Below, piece after piece: positions 1 through 11,829 of a stretch of DNA of 64,000 nt. The stretch comes from Zasmidium citrigriseum (taxonomy: Eukaryota; Ascomycota; Dothideomycetes; Mycosphaerellales; Mycosphaerellaceae). The translations under genes were made by a program, and so were the position numbers. Where the stretch lies: contig NHNW01000050.1 of the NCBI GenBank assembly GCA_002786025.1, forward strand, positions 1 through 64,000, read 5' to 3'. Every line of letters begins with the position of its first letter. Within the stretch, counting starts at the first letter, position 1. Under the pieces are notes generated by a model. That model was not told the origin of the DNA, made no database searches, and worked only from the letters and a program-made list of their open reading frames with translations.

Positions 1-113
1 CCTAACCCTAACCCTAACCCTAACCCTAACCCTAACCCTAACCCTAACCCTAACCCTAACCCTAACCCTAACCCTAACCCTAACCCTAACCCTAACCCTA
101 ACCCTAACCCTAA
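1..113. repeat. Telomeric repeat tract, (CCCTAA)n
   Basis: About 19 uninterrupted copies of CCCTAA run from the first base and end in CCCTAA followed by GCTTTTA. This is the C-rich strand of the TTAGGG telomere, so the window starts at a physical left chromosome end. The repeats are perfect, in contrast to the mutated DNA that follows directly. Confidence 0.98.
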
Positions 114-114
114 G

Positions 115-480
115 CTTTTAAATTACCGCTAAGACGCTAAGAAGTACGTAAACGTTAGCTACGCCTACCGACTACGCCTTAAGAGTAGTATCTAATATAG
201 TAGGCTTCTTTCTACTCTAGGTACGCGTTTTTCTTCTCTTTAGTACGCTACCTTCCCCTTTATTACTAATATAGTAGAGATCCTCCTTAGTAGCGATCTT
301 ATACTCTAGTATATCGTCCTCTATCTACTACTTAAATAAATCCTTATTAGACCGTTCTATCTACCTTAACTCTTAATAAAGATGGTAGCGATATATTATA
401 ATAGCGCGAAAGATATTTAGATAGTATAACCGATTATAATAAGCTTAGTAGCGAGTAATACTAAAGGCCCTTTCGTATCC
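115..480 (-). pseudogene. RIP-destroyed minus-strand reading-frame ghost next to the telomere
   Basis: Reading the minus strand through TAG/TAA gives a continuous, charged, protein-like frame from about 430 down to about 240, rich in E, K, D, R and Y. It has no recognisable catalytic motif. It may be the end of the same ruined transposon as the hAT-like ghost further right, or a separate subtelomeric ORF. A rare surviving TpG lies near 383. No function can be assigned. Confidence 0.3.
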
Positions 481-1479
481 GATTCCTACTCTAGGTATAT
501 AGAGTATATCTCTAGTAATCTTCGTAATCGTAGGGAACTATTACTTAATATATACCTACTAAGTAAGGATATCGTTACTAACTATATTATAGAGGTTCGA
601 AAAGTCTAGATATATTAGACTACTATAAGTAACTAGCGGCGGCTACTAGCGATAAATACTAGCTATAGTTAACGTACCTTTTTATTTATAACGAAAGAAC
701 TCTTCTATAGGGTCGTCGTCTACGTATTAAGAAGAGCTCGTCTAACTTAAATTTCCTCTAAAGAGTCGTAACTATTTCGTAAGCTTCTATCTCTTATACT
801 ATCTATCTTACGAGTTCTATTACGAGCCGCTTTTAGCTTTAGAATACTTTCGAAAGAGCTTCTTAAGATAGTTCTAATAATATTCTTTCTACTCTAGTTC
901 TAAAGCCTACTTAAGTAGCTACTATAACTTACGCTTCTATAATAGATAGAGTAGGATAGTAATACTATATAGATCGCCGAATAATTTAAATATCTACGAG
1001 TAGTATTTATTAAGCTTTTCCTATACTACCTTTAGAGCTACGAGTATTCTCTTTTTCTATAACTTCCGTTTCTTCTTAAGTCGCTATCGAGTAGTATCTA
1101 TACTATTAAAAATATAGTTATATAACCTAAAGATAAGGTATAGTATTAGCCTATATAACCGACTTATAAGCGCTATCGCTTCGGCGAAAGATCTCGCTAA
1201 CTTAATAAAGTATTTAACTTAATTCTACTTAGTATTAGAGAGCTCTAGCTAGTCGAGCTTATACTCCTTATAGTATTTATTAATAGAGTCTCGGAGAAGA
1301 TATAGTCGAATAAGTATATAGTATATTAAGTTAAATCGTATCTTAATATCTTAGATAAGTCGAAGCTTCTAAAATATATCCTATATCTATCTTTCGTTCT
1401 AAGCTATCGTAGCTTTAGTTATAATAGGTTTCTTATTTACTTCGACCTAAATACGTTCGAAAGCCTCTATTTATAGTAA

Positions 1480-2300
1480 GTTCTAATTAACGTAGATCGC
1501 TATTTATCGAATCTATAGATTATTAATTAGAGATATCTATTACTAGCTATACGTACTAGCTACGGCTAAGTCTAAAACTTACTTTAAAAAGGACTAGGGG
1601 AATATTATCTACGTTATTCCTAGCTTTAATCTTTTTAAGTTCCTTACGAGAGGTAGTATTATTAATCGTCTTCTCTAGGTCGTTATTCTCTAGCTCTAGC
1701 TTTAGCTCCGAGAATAGAGCTCGAATCGCTAACTATATAATATATATAAGGTATAGAAAGTAATATATCTTCGGACTATTCGCGTCTAGATCGTAAATCT
1801 ACTCGTTAGACTCTATTTCGTTCTCTATACTTATAGCCTCGACCTATATTTCTAGTCTTATAAGCTAGGTAAGGTTAGTAGAATAAGATAGCTTCTAAAC
1901 TACCTTTAGACTATAATTCGTTAGAACGTTTAGCGCTTTATATCTTTATAGTACGTATATAGCGCGATATAGAGTCCTATTATTACTAGCGTTATTAGTC
2001 GTTAAGGCGGTTAGTTTTATATTATATCTATAGGTACTTATCGCCTTCTCGACTAGTTTCGCTATATTCTCTCTAGTATATTAGCTATAAATAGTAGGGA
2101 AGTCGAGTAGCTTCTTATAGTATATCTAAGTAGAATTAATCTAATAGCCCTTAATACTAAGGAATAACGCCTATATTAACCTAGTAGACTACGTATTAAT
2201 AGCGAAAGCGACTATATTATACTTATTAATTTATCCTTATAGTTACTATATTACCTACTTCTTACGTTCTCGAATCTATACTCGTTAAGTTATCGAGGAG
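1480..2300 (-). pseudogene. RIP-destroyed hAT-type DNA transposase
   Basis: On the minus strand, with TAG read as Q, one frame runs for over 250 residues. It contains a segment near 1,985-2,010 reading ALTTNNASNN, close to the TDNASNN signature of hAT-family transposases (the second acidic catalytic block). Upstream in the same frame is a Tyr/Ile-rich stretch ending near LVEKA, and downstream an acidic linker, as in hAT proteins. N in place of D and the many TAG codons are explained by RIP. The BED finger and the C-terminal dimerisation domain were not located, so the element ends are unknown. Confidence 0.5.
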
Positions 2301-3399
2301 TAGAACTATAGTTCCTTATAAAAATAAAGATATATTCGTTATACTAAATCTCGCTCGAAGAAATCTAATAGTAATCTATTAGTAATAATTATATTAGTCT
2401 ATAGTATTATAAAGTCGTTTAGACTTAGCGATTCTCTCCTAAATCCTAAATACTTTTTCTATATCTATTCTTTATTAGTATTATACGTATCGCTAGTATA
2501 CGTAGCTAGTAGATCTAGGTATTCGTATAAGACGTACTATAAGCTCTTTAGCCTTCGTAGCTTTAGTATTATTATATCCTTATACTACGACTACTCTTAG
2601 ATAGCCTCTCGAAGATAAATATCGATCTATAGTTATTATCCCTATATTAAGGCCTAGATATACTAATCGTACCCTATAGATTTAATAAAGAATATAGGGT
2701 TTACTCTCCTTAGAAACGCTCTTATAGTAGAATTACTATATATATAAGCTCGACCTCCTACTACTAAACTCGAATAGTAACTATCCTTATTTTTTAACGA
2801 GCTTCTTATATAGGCTATATTATAATACCTTATCCTACTACGAATAGTAGTATTTAGTTAGCGCTTTTTTATATTTATCCTTATAAATATATATATCCTT
2901 AATCTTATAGAACTATAAGGTATTAATCTAATTCTAGGTAGATAGAGGTAAGCTTTATATCTAGGTAGGAGAAGAATAAGTTCGATAAGAGGATCCTAGG
3001 CTATTTATTATTTAGAAAAGTCGCTACCTTAGGAGAGGATTACTAGCTACTAGTAATATAGAGGTTACTTCTATCTCTCGAGTACGCTTAATTAGCGATA
3101 CTATATATTCCCTAAAGCGCTTATTAGACTATAATACCCTAGATTAAAGTACTCGGCTATATTATTATTCGCTTTCTCGTATTATTAATCGTAGAGATTA
3201 TAGAGGGACTTATAAGCTATTTAGTATTATACTACTAAGGCGAGGTATAATAATATAGAGTAGGAGATAGAGATATAGATAAAGAGAAGAGAGTTATATT
3301 AAGGGCCTAAAGCCTCCTTAAGTATATTAATATACTAGTTACTATAGTAACTCTAGTCGAGATCTATTTTATCGTCTCTAAAGTCCGCTAAAGTATCGT

Positions 3400-4980
3400 C
3401 CTATATCTAGTTATTATCTAATACGTTACTATTACCTTATATAGGCTCTATATCTAGTATAACTAGACCTAGTCTCTTCCTATTTAGATCCGTTAGTAGT
3501 ATAGTAAGCTTAAACTCCTCCTCTCCTATACCCTCTACTATCGCCTAGTTAACTAGCTTATTAGCTATATTAAGCTAGCTATAGCTACTAGCTACGCTAG
3601 CGGACTCGTTAAGACTAGCCTTATTAAAATTAAAGCTAGCCTTATTAAAGTTAAAGCTAGCCTTATTAAAGTCGAAGCTAGCCTTATTAAAGTTAGGACT
3701 AGCCTTATTAAAGTTAGGACTAGCCTCCTCGAAGTTAATATTAGCCTCTATAAAGTATAGGGGCTCTCTACTCTTAATTTATATATTAGCTATTCGAAGA
3801 CCTTATAAGATCTACTATATCTTATTATTATCGAGGAGAGTAAGGTCTTCGAGGCTAACTAGCTCTATAAATATAGGCTTAATTCTAAAGATAGCTAGTA
3901 TACGCTCTTAGATTATAATCTCGGTAAAGACGCCTACCTCTAGATAAAGGTCTTTAGTATCTTAAACGAAGATATTATATATCTTCTTAGCTACGGTAGC
4001 CGTTTAAATTAGCGGGTCGTTTAGAAATCTATATATAACTAGGTCGTATTTACGTAGATCTATCTAAGCCTATAAAGATATAATCGTCTTATCCTAGGTT
4101 ATATAGTTTCTAATAACTACGCGCTTCGTTTCGTTAAAGAGGTAGTATAGCTTAAAGGTACTACTACCTACTAACGTATCCTATCTATCGTTAGTAAAGT
4201 ACTCTTATACTAGCTATATATACTAGCTACGGCTAAGTAATATACTATTAGCTCCTTACTAAAGAAGAGCTTAGCGTTAGTCTTAAGGAAGTATTCTATA
4301 CGGCTAATATGCTTAAGGCGGTCTAGCTTCTTTATCGTCTTATAAATAGCCTTATACTAGTATTTCTAAACTAACTACTACTAGAGCTCCTCGTTTACTA
4401 TCGCCTTATAGATCTAGGATCTCTCGCGCTATACGTTATTCTCGGTATTAGTACTAGGTAGCTTAGGCGAGTAAAGATATATACCTATCTACCTTATACG
4501 CTCGCTATTCTTATTATAGATCTACTCCCTATCCTCGATCTCTATTATAGTCTACGCTTTCTATCGATAGGTACTAGGAATTATATTACTAGGAACGGTT
4601 ATACTAGATATAGTATTATTAGCGGCTATATCGTTAGCTTCCTCTACTATATATATAGTATTCTCGTCGCTAGCTATCTCTATCGATATTACCTTATATA
4701 AGAGTTAGTACTACTAGCTATATCTACTAGCTATAGTTAACTTACTACTTAAGTTCCTACTAAGCCTATAGGGTATCTCGTTTTACCTTCTCTTACTACT
4801 TACTTAAGCCCTTTAGTTTAACTAGTTCTACGTTTTTCTTTACCTATCTTCTAAAGGCTATATTCTTTCTCTTATACTCTCTATTCTTCTCGGCCCTATC
4901 CTTACTTATCTTCTACTTATATATATAGTTACGCTAAGTATTCTTATTAAGCGAGAGGTCCTCGTCCGCCTTTCTACGCT
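3400..4980 (-). pseudogene. RIP-destroyed minus-strand gene with internal heptad repeats, function unknown
   Basis: The minus strand reads as a near-continuous frame interrupted only by TAG/TAA. Its upstream end (about 4,980-4,840) is strongly basic, with RRKADEDLSL and NREYKRKN-like runs that could be DNA- or nucleic-acid-binding. It then passes through a Ser/Leu/Ile-rich middle to an array of seven 7-residue repeats (3,616-3,762). It could be the N-terminal part of the hAT-like element to its left or a separate gene. I do not recognise a domain. Confidence 0.3.
3616..3762 (-). repeat. 21-bp tandem repeat, about 7 units, coding on the minus strand
   Basis: TAGCC recurs exactly every 21 bases at 3,616, 3,637, 3,658, 3,679, 3,700, 3,721 and 3,742, inside units like TAGCCTTATTAAAGTTAAAGC. 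The unit is a multiple of three, and the minus strand reads it as repeats of FNFNKAS with variants FDFNKAS, PNFNKAS and NFEEAN. A repeat kept in phase suggests it lay inside a protein before RIP. Confidence 0.85.
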
Positions 4981-5023
4981 TTCCTCTCGATAAAGGCGTT
5001 ATTTTCGGCGGTTCGTTAGCTAG

Positions 5024-5381
5024 TATAGGCTAGCTAGCTAACTTCTATAGTAAATACCGAGGCTACTAGCGCCTACCTTTAACCTCTAAGCTATAAGTAC
5101 CTTTATTATTATTATAATACCTACTTTATATATATACGACTAGCTTCTTATATATTATACAATATAGATAGATATAGTAAAATCCTATATACTAAACTTC
5201 TTCTCTTCTTTTATAGCTTCCTTCGGAAGTACCTCTATATATATAAATACCTCTATATATCTAAACCTACTAATAGAGCTATATTATACTCTCTATTAAG
5301 ATCTATCGCCTATAACCCCTCTTTAGCTCTATTACCTACTTAGCGACTATAGGTAGGTTAGTCTATAGGCGCTAGGTTATA
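5024..5381 (+). repeat. 5' LTR, 358 bp
   Basis: It starts TATAGGCTAGCTAGC and ends CTAGGTTATA. It matches 21,783-22,140 base for base in length, with only a handful of differences. A TATATATAAATACCTC stretch near 5,240 could be the old TATA box. Relative to the 3' copy it keeps CG at four places where the other has TA. Confidence 0.92.
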
Positions 5382-6532
5382 TTTTTAGTAGTTAGTACGA
5401 GAGTAGAAGATATACTCGTCTTCTTCTAACTTCTAACCTTCGAGTATTCGATAATATACCCTTACGAAACTATACTCCGATAGATTCGATATAAGTAAGA
5501 GTATTTATAAGAGTAACGCTAGCGTAGCTATATTAAGGAAAGATATAAGAATATAAGAAATACGATATATACAATATTCGGTATATAGGAGCTTTAGTAC
5601 GAATAACCTAGTAATACGGAATAATAGATATAATAGTTTAGCTATAGAAATAGGCTCGAGTCTATAGTTAGTTAAACGAAATAGGTATAAACGGAATACT
5701 AGAGATTATATTATTAGGTAGATATATCTAATAGGCGAAGCTCGAATATACGAATATACGAATCCTAGGAACGACTAGAACTCGGAAGGGTAATATTATA
5801 CTTTACTACTCGGCGGAAGTAGGTATAGTAGAAACCCTAATAACTACTTCTCGCGAATATAATAACTACCTTTAGTAATAAGCTCTCCTTTATTAAAATT
5901 AGATACTATTTATAGATAGCTAAGATTACGCCCTAACTTAACTACCTTCGGACTATTAAGATTCGAAACCGCTATAGGATAAGGTATTTAGAAGAGTCGT
6001 TCTAGGTAGAGGCTTAGAAAGGGGTAACTACTCGTAAGGCTATAATCCCTAGAATAAGGTTTATTAGTCTAGATCGAAGCCGCTAACTAAATCGTAGCTA
6101 TCTAATATAGTAATAGCTATTAGGCCTATACGCTTAGGCGAGGAAGTATTAATATATAGCCTTACCTCTAGACCTCGCTAAGAAGGACTACTATTAATTA
6201 GTACCTCTTACTTCTAGTAATAGCGAACTCGTTACTAGTACTATACCTATACTATAACTAGTACTACCCTTATATATTACTTTATACTATATATATCTAT
6301 ATCCTTACTTTCTATTACATACTTACTATTTAAACTATTTAATTTATATCTACCTATCTATATCTATACCCTATTACTATACTTAGCTTAAGGCTATATC
6401 CTATTATTACCTAAGTTATAAAACCCTTATAAAAATATTGCTTCTATCTATTTTAATTAATAAGGACGCTTTTATATCTAATTTATACCCCTCGTATTAC
6501 TATATAAGTAATAAATTCTTATATCTTACTTT

Positions 6533-6553
6533 TATACTCCGCTAGGGTACGAA
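6533..6553. repeat. Element palindrome, copy 1 (before gag)
   Basis: TATACTCCGCTAGGGTACGAA: a degraded copy of the imperfect palindrome best seen at 21,634. It lies upstream of the gag ghost. Confidence 0.55.
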
Positions 6554-6899
6554 TAATCTACTACTAGGATTCCGACTACTAGCCCCTAGGACTAACTACC
6601 TTCTACTATATACTTTACTAGAGGAAGTAGTTTAAGTAGATCTAAGTTACCTCTTATAAGTAGCTCGCCGCTATAAGAGTCTAGGTTAGGAGAAGAGTCT
6701 CCTATTAATTAACCTTTAAGATAGGAAGACTCTAACGCTAATCCTAAGTTTCGTAATATACTAGTAGACCTTAGTCCTTCTAAGCTAAAAGTATCTACTA
6801 CTAATAGGTCCTCTAGCTCTAAAGAAGTTAAGACTCCTAGCTTAGAATAGTTACTAACCTAAGCGAGTATAAGTACTACTTCTAAAGTTCCTAGCCTAT

Positions 6900-8560
6900 A
6901 CCCTTTACTCCTTACCCGTAGAAGATCTTATCGTTCCTAGATAGCTACTCCTACTACTAACGCTAATACTAATAATAGTAATAGCGGAGGAAATAGCTAA
7001 GGTACTAAATCTTCCGCTACCTTAGCCTAGTAAGCTAACCCTTAGGCTATTATTTAGTAACTAGCTTTAGTTCTTCCTAACTTATAGCCTAAGATACCTA
7101 TACCTAGTTTTAGTAAGAATCCTCTCTTCGATAGGAAGAATATCTCTACTTTTATCGATCGCTTTAATAACTTAATCGCCGAGTATAACCTCGACTTAAC
7201 TAATACTAAGAAGCTATCTCGCTTCCGACTAAATACTAACCTACTAACTCGCCTACGTATAACTCGAGTTCTAGGATACGAAGATAGGGACTATAAGAAG
7301 TTTCGTATTAAGGTTACTTATAAGTTTACCTAGACTAATACCTTTATACTCCTTAGAACCCGCTAGTACCTAGAGTAACTTACTAGTACTAATCGTTCTA
7401 TAAGGGACGACTTATCTAGCTACTACCGCTAGTTTATTATCGTAAGTAAGAAAATCGAGAAGGCGGATATAGAAGATAATTCCCGTACTCGCCTATTTCT
7501 CTAAGGACTTCCTAATTAGTTATAGCGAAAGCTATATTAGAAATTTAACTTATACCCCTTACGCGAGTATAGCTTCTAGGAATTCGATAAGATCTTTAAT
7601 AAAGCTATACGCCTAATTAAAGGGAATAAAGGGTATAACCTTACCTAGAAGGAGACGACTATATAAATAAGGACTTTATAGAAGTCTATCGAAGATAGAT
7701 AATCTATATTAGATATTAGCTTATCTTATATTTCGAATATTACTCTAGCTTCTTATAATACTAAGATTAGCTTACTTACCGATCGACTTTATTATATAGA
7801 AATCGCTATAATATAACGCTAGTACCTAAGTAGAGTAATACTACTTAACCCTTAAGCTATAGATTAGATAAGGAATATCTCTAGCGGATATAATACTAGA
7901 GTCTTCGCTATATAGTAGAGGAAAGCTCCTCTAATAGGTCCTACTATAGCCGATAAGTACTAGAACTATAGTAAGCCTAGTTATACTAGAGCTACCTATA
8001 AGATATTTAGGATATTCCTTAATACCGGTTACTACTATTTACTAGATAATAAGTAGTACTTAGGACCTAAGGGTAGCTATAACCTAAAGTCTATAATATA
8101 GTAATAGGATAGGACTAAGCTAAAGTTATATAGTATACTACTAGCTATTCGAATAGAATAGCCTACTAAGAAGATTACCTTTATAGGAACTAATACTAAT
8201 AAGTTTCTAGCTAAATAGAGAAGTAATAATAGCTCTATTACTAGAAACTCTACTTTAACTCCTATAGCGCTACCTACGTTATTATTAGCTAAGGTCTACT
8301 TCGCTAGGGTTAGCGAATCTAAAGAACTATATAATCCTACCTTCTAGTATATATAATACTCTAAGATTATCGAAGAAGCTATAGATACCTTCGATTAGTA
8401 TAAATATAGATCCTTCTATATTACTCCTAAGTACTTACTAGATAGAGACTATTACTTTAATACTACTACCCGCTCGTAGGAGAAGGTAAGCTTAACTCCG
8501 AAGATACGATTTATACCTACTAGAATTCTTAAGAATAAGGAACGTAAATAATCCTTAGTA
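6900..8560 (+). pseudogene. gag-like ghost with zinc knuckle
   Basis: Plus-strand frame readable through TAG/TAA. From about 7,120 it gives a capsid-like helical segment (DRFNNLIAEYNLDL-type) followed by a charged region. At 7,955-8,002 the codons line up as a CCHC zinc knuckle in which Cys (TGY) and His (CAY) codons have become TAY: tyrosines occupy the metal-ligand positions around a KPS(G)-like core. This is expected of a RIP-mutated retrotransposon gag. Confidence 0.6.
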
Positions 8561-9199
8561 GCTAAGACTCGGTAACTTCGTACTAATAATACCCCTATCG
8601 CTAACCTTCTAGAATCCTATAACTAACTTCGCTACTCGGATCTTTAGCCTAAAGTTAAGGATATAACTAAGGATTCTTAGATATAAACTTAGACTATAGA
8701 CTAGAACTATTCCTAGCGTAAGGAATCTATAATAGATAGGGGTAATAATAAGTTTAAGGATACCGTACCTCTTAACGTACTAGTTACGGCTCGCTAAGGT
8801 AAGCCTAAGAGTAAGGTATTTCTATATTACGTCCGCGCCTATAGCGGAGGAAACGATAAGCTATTCTAGAGTAAATAGGTAATAAATACTCCTCTTAATA
8901 TTATAGTCGGTAATATAATAACCTATAACGCTACCTTCGCGAAGTACTAGTTATAGAGAATCCTTAATAACTCCGAATTTATAGACGAGCTTAAGAAGTA
9001 TAGGGAGATACTATAGACGAGTACTATAATATAAGTCGATTTACCTAACTAGCGTATATCTATAGCTATTTAACTTCTATAAGAAGATATAAGATTCTCT
9101 AGACCGCCCGAGGCTAGTAAACTATATAAGGATAGCGCTAAGATTAATCTTTCTAGCGTTACTACTAATTTAGTCTTAGCTCCTAGCCCCTAGGTAATA

Positions 9200-9480
9200 G
9201 CTATAGTTAGCTATATCGAATATATAGTCTATACTTTAATTAATAAAGGGTCTAAAGGCTATATTATAAGCTATAAACTAGCTTCCTAGCTTAGGCTTCC
9301 TATTATAGGTAATATAAATATTAATATAAGCGGTACTAGCGGACCTTACTAGTTTAGTAGAGTTACTCGCGCTCTAAAGATTATAGTATATAGTATTACC
9401 TTCTTCTAGGATTTCTTAGTCTTAGTTTCCCTATCTATACCCTTTATTCTAGGACGCCCCTAGTACTAGAAGGTTCGGCT
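9200..9480 (+). pseudogene. Retropepsin-like protease domain of the Gypsy element, RIP-destroyed
   Basis: Conceptual reading gives TLINKGSKGYIIS where an active-site D-[ST]-G should be, with the usual hydrophobic strands after it. About 70 residues later comes FILGRPQY, matching the conserved I-L-G-x-P/x flap-to-helix motif of Ty3/Gypsy aspartic proteases. The missing catalytic Asp-Ser-Gly is accounted for by RIP. Confidence 0.6.
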
Positions 9481-9793
9481 AACTAGCGTTAACTATAATA
9501 ATAGTATATAGGAGGGAACTATTACTAATAGACGAGGGAACTCTATCTACTTTACGGGAATCTAAGCTACTATAAATAGATATAAGCGGACGGACGATAT
9601 CCTTTATAGTCCTAGGCTAACCCTAAAATTATAAGGGAATTAATACTTATACTAGTCTCCTCTATCTTAGTAGGAGTATATACTATCTATTAGGATAGTA
9701 TTTATAATAAATCTTCGGATTCCTAAGGATCTTAGGATCCTTTAAAGGACTCGCGCTCTAAGATTAGCGAAAGACTTAGGTTCTTAATATTCG

Positions 9794-9813
9794 TATCCTA
9801 CTAGGGTATAAAT
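9794..9813. repeat. Element palindrome, copy 2 (between protease and RT)
   Basis: Contains TATCCTACTAGGGTATAAAT. It lies in the stretch between the protease and RT ghosts, so it may mark an ORF boundary within pol. Confidence 0.5.
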
Positions 9814-10329
9814 ATAGGAATTAACTACTATACTCCTAGATTAGATTCTCTACCTTCTAGATCTTTAGTATCCGTATTCGTAGTATTTAAAAGAGGGAGG
9901 GAAGTTAAAATTTCTTACCCTAACGTTACTACTACTACTAAATTACTACCTAATATCGCTAAAGCTAGATTTCTCTATATTAAGGATTAGGATAACGATA
10001 ATATTAAGGGTATTCTCCTCGTAGTAACTATTAATAAAGCGGCTCGAAAGTTAAGGAGATAAGCTTATACTCGCCTACCTATTAGTATAACCGCTAATAT
10101 ATATACTATATATAAACGGAAGGCTAAGAAAGTTCGCTCTATTAAGGAAGATAGTTCGAGAACTAACGGATTAAAACCTAGCGGATCCCTTACCTAGCGA
10201 GATAATTACCTAGCCTATAAAGCGATACTTCCCCTAGGGACTAGTAAATTCGATAGGAAATATCTAATTAAGAAATTTTCTAATATTCCTAAAGGAAGCT
10301 AACTAACCTAGGAATATCTAGATACTATC

Positions 10330-11150
10330 GAGATTAGTATAGACCTACTCCCTCTAGAACTAGAAATAATCTACGAGATACTCTATAATAGAGAAGCTAC
10401 TATAGCCTATAACTTTAAGTATTTAGGACGAATTCGGGAAGAAGTAATTAGACTATAGTATATTCGGACGATACTATATACGCTATAGTAATACCCGGGC
10501 TTCTATTTAAACCTATTACTTTAGTCTATAGTTAAAGGTATAATTCGCAAACGGCTTAAAGCGTAGACGATCGAATCTAGCTACTCGAGCTATTAGAATC
10601 CCTACTTCCTAGTTAGGAAGAAGTCTACTAGGCTAGAGAGGACCTATCGTCTTATTAATACTACTATTAAGATTAATAAAGTTACTATTTAGGATACTAA
10701 CTTACCCCCTAATACTAATAGCTTCTCGAAAGACTTTACTAGATATAAGATAGCGAGCTTAATCGATATCTTCTCTAAATATAATTAGGTTACTCTATAT
10801 AAATCCTATAGAGATATTATAGCTTTCGATATACTACTTAGATTATTCTAATAGACTACCCTTCTATAAGGAGCTATAAACTTAGTTACTTAGTTCGTAA
10901 GAACTATTACTTAAGTACTAATAGCCTATATCTCCTATCGAGCTCGGCCTTTTCTAGATAATATTAGTATTAAGGGCCCGAAGATAGATTATAATAGAGA
11001 ATATATTAAGCCTAGTCTATAGAGATTTATCGTTAAGTATATTATAGTAATCGATAAAGTCCTTATAGATCTAGAACGTACTAGTTATACTATAGCTAGG
11101 AAGAAGCTCTAACTTCTCTATAAGAAAGTTAAGATTATAAGCTATATAAC
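10330..11150 (+). pseudogene. Reverse transcriptase domain of the Gypsy element, RIP-destroyed
   Basis: In one frame from about 10,570: NPYFLVRKK, then TYRLINTTIKINKVTI, LPPNTNSFS and SLIDIFSKYNQVTL. These are successive conserved blocks of Ty3/Gypsy RT. The catalytic F-x-DD block appears at 10,951 as FLDNISIKGP, with the second Asp turned into Asn by G-to-A. Stops are TAG at former Gln or Trp codons. This is the clearest domain of the whole RIP block. Confidence 0.85.
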
Positions 11151-11259
11151 TAATAAGTTTAGCCGCTACCCTAATATAGTACGAGTACGAAAGATACTAG
11201 AATAGCCTACCCCTACCTATTAGAAGGATATTAGGATCTAGATAGGACTAGTTATATAC

Positions 11260-11730
11260 TTCTAGATCTAGGTACTTAAACTTACTATTCGAGGAAAGCT
11301 ACTCTTCTAACTCCTATAGAAAGATACGGAGTTTATCTAGGAATAGAAGTATTAGGATACTAAGGATACTATTACCTATCTCCTTATCGAAGCTCTAGCT
11401 TTAAAGTTAATCGACTACTTTAAGGAAGGAGAAGGTATTATACTTATAGTTAATACTTCTAGCGAAGGTTTTAGAGTAGTCCTTATATAATACGATCCGA
11501 AGAACCCTAAAGTTCGATATCTAGTCTAGTTCGAATCTAGCCTTTTTAGTCCTCCTAAATAGAAGTATAATACTAGAAAATACGAATACCTTAGCGTACT
11601 AAAAGTATTACGGAAACTAAAGCTATAGTTATTTAGTATCTACTTTATCTTAGAAGTAGATACTAATACGCTAATATATTAACTTAATAAGGCCTTATCG
11701 GATCTACCGAATATAGCGGTTACTAGATAG
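11260..11730 (+). pseudogene. RNase H domain of the Gypsy element, RIP-destroyed
   Basis: It follows RT in the same orientation. The frame reads IVNTSSEGFRVVLIQ-like (the DAS-x-x-G-x-G-x-V-L block of retroelement RNase H) and then KYEYLSVLKVLRKLK, corresponding to the E-x-L-A-x-V helix. ILEVDTNTLIYQL follows, matching the late conserved TD-x-x-x-L segment. Confidence 0.7.
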
Positions 11731-11829
11731 ATTACTTAGATTCGACTATTTACCTTCGAAGTTCGATATATACCTAGAACTAAATACTCTACTCCTAATA
11801 GCCTATCTTATAAACTAGCTATAGACTAA

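Noticed and set aside
3580..4740. CRISPR-like or satellite array of TACTAGCTA motifs
   Set aside because: The scattered TACTAGCTAYR pieces are short, irregularly spaced and favoured by RIP composition; only the 21-bp array is regular. CRISPR is not expected in a fungal nucleus.
5382..5410. tRNA primer-binding site after the 5' LTR
   Set aside because: RIP has altered the sequence and no tRNA 3' end complement could be matched with confidence.
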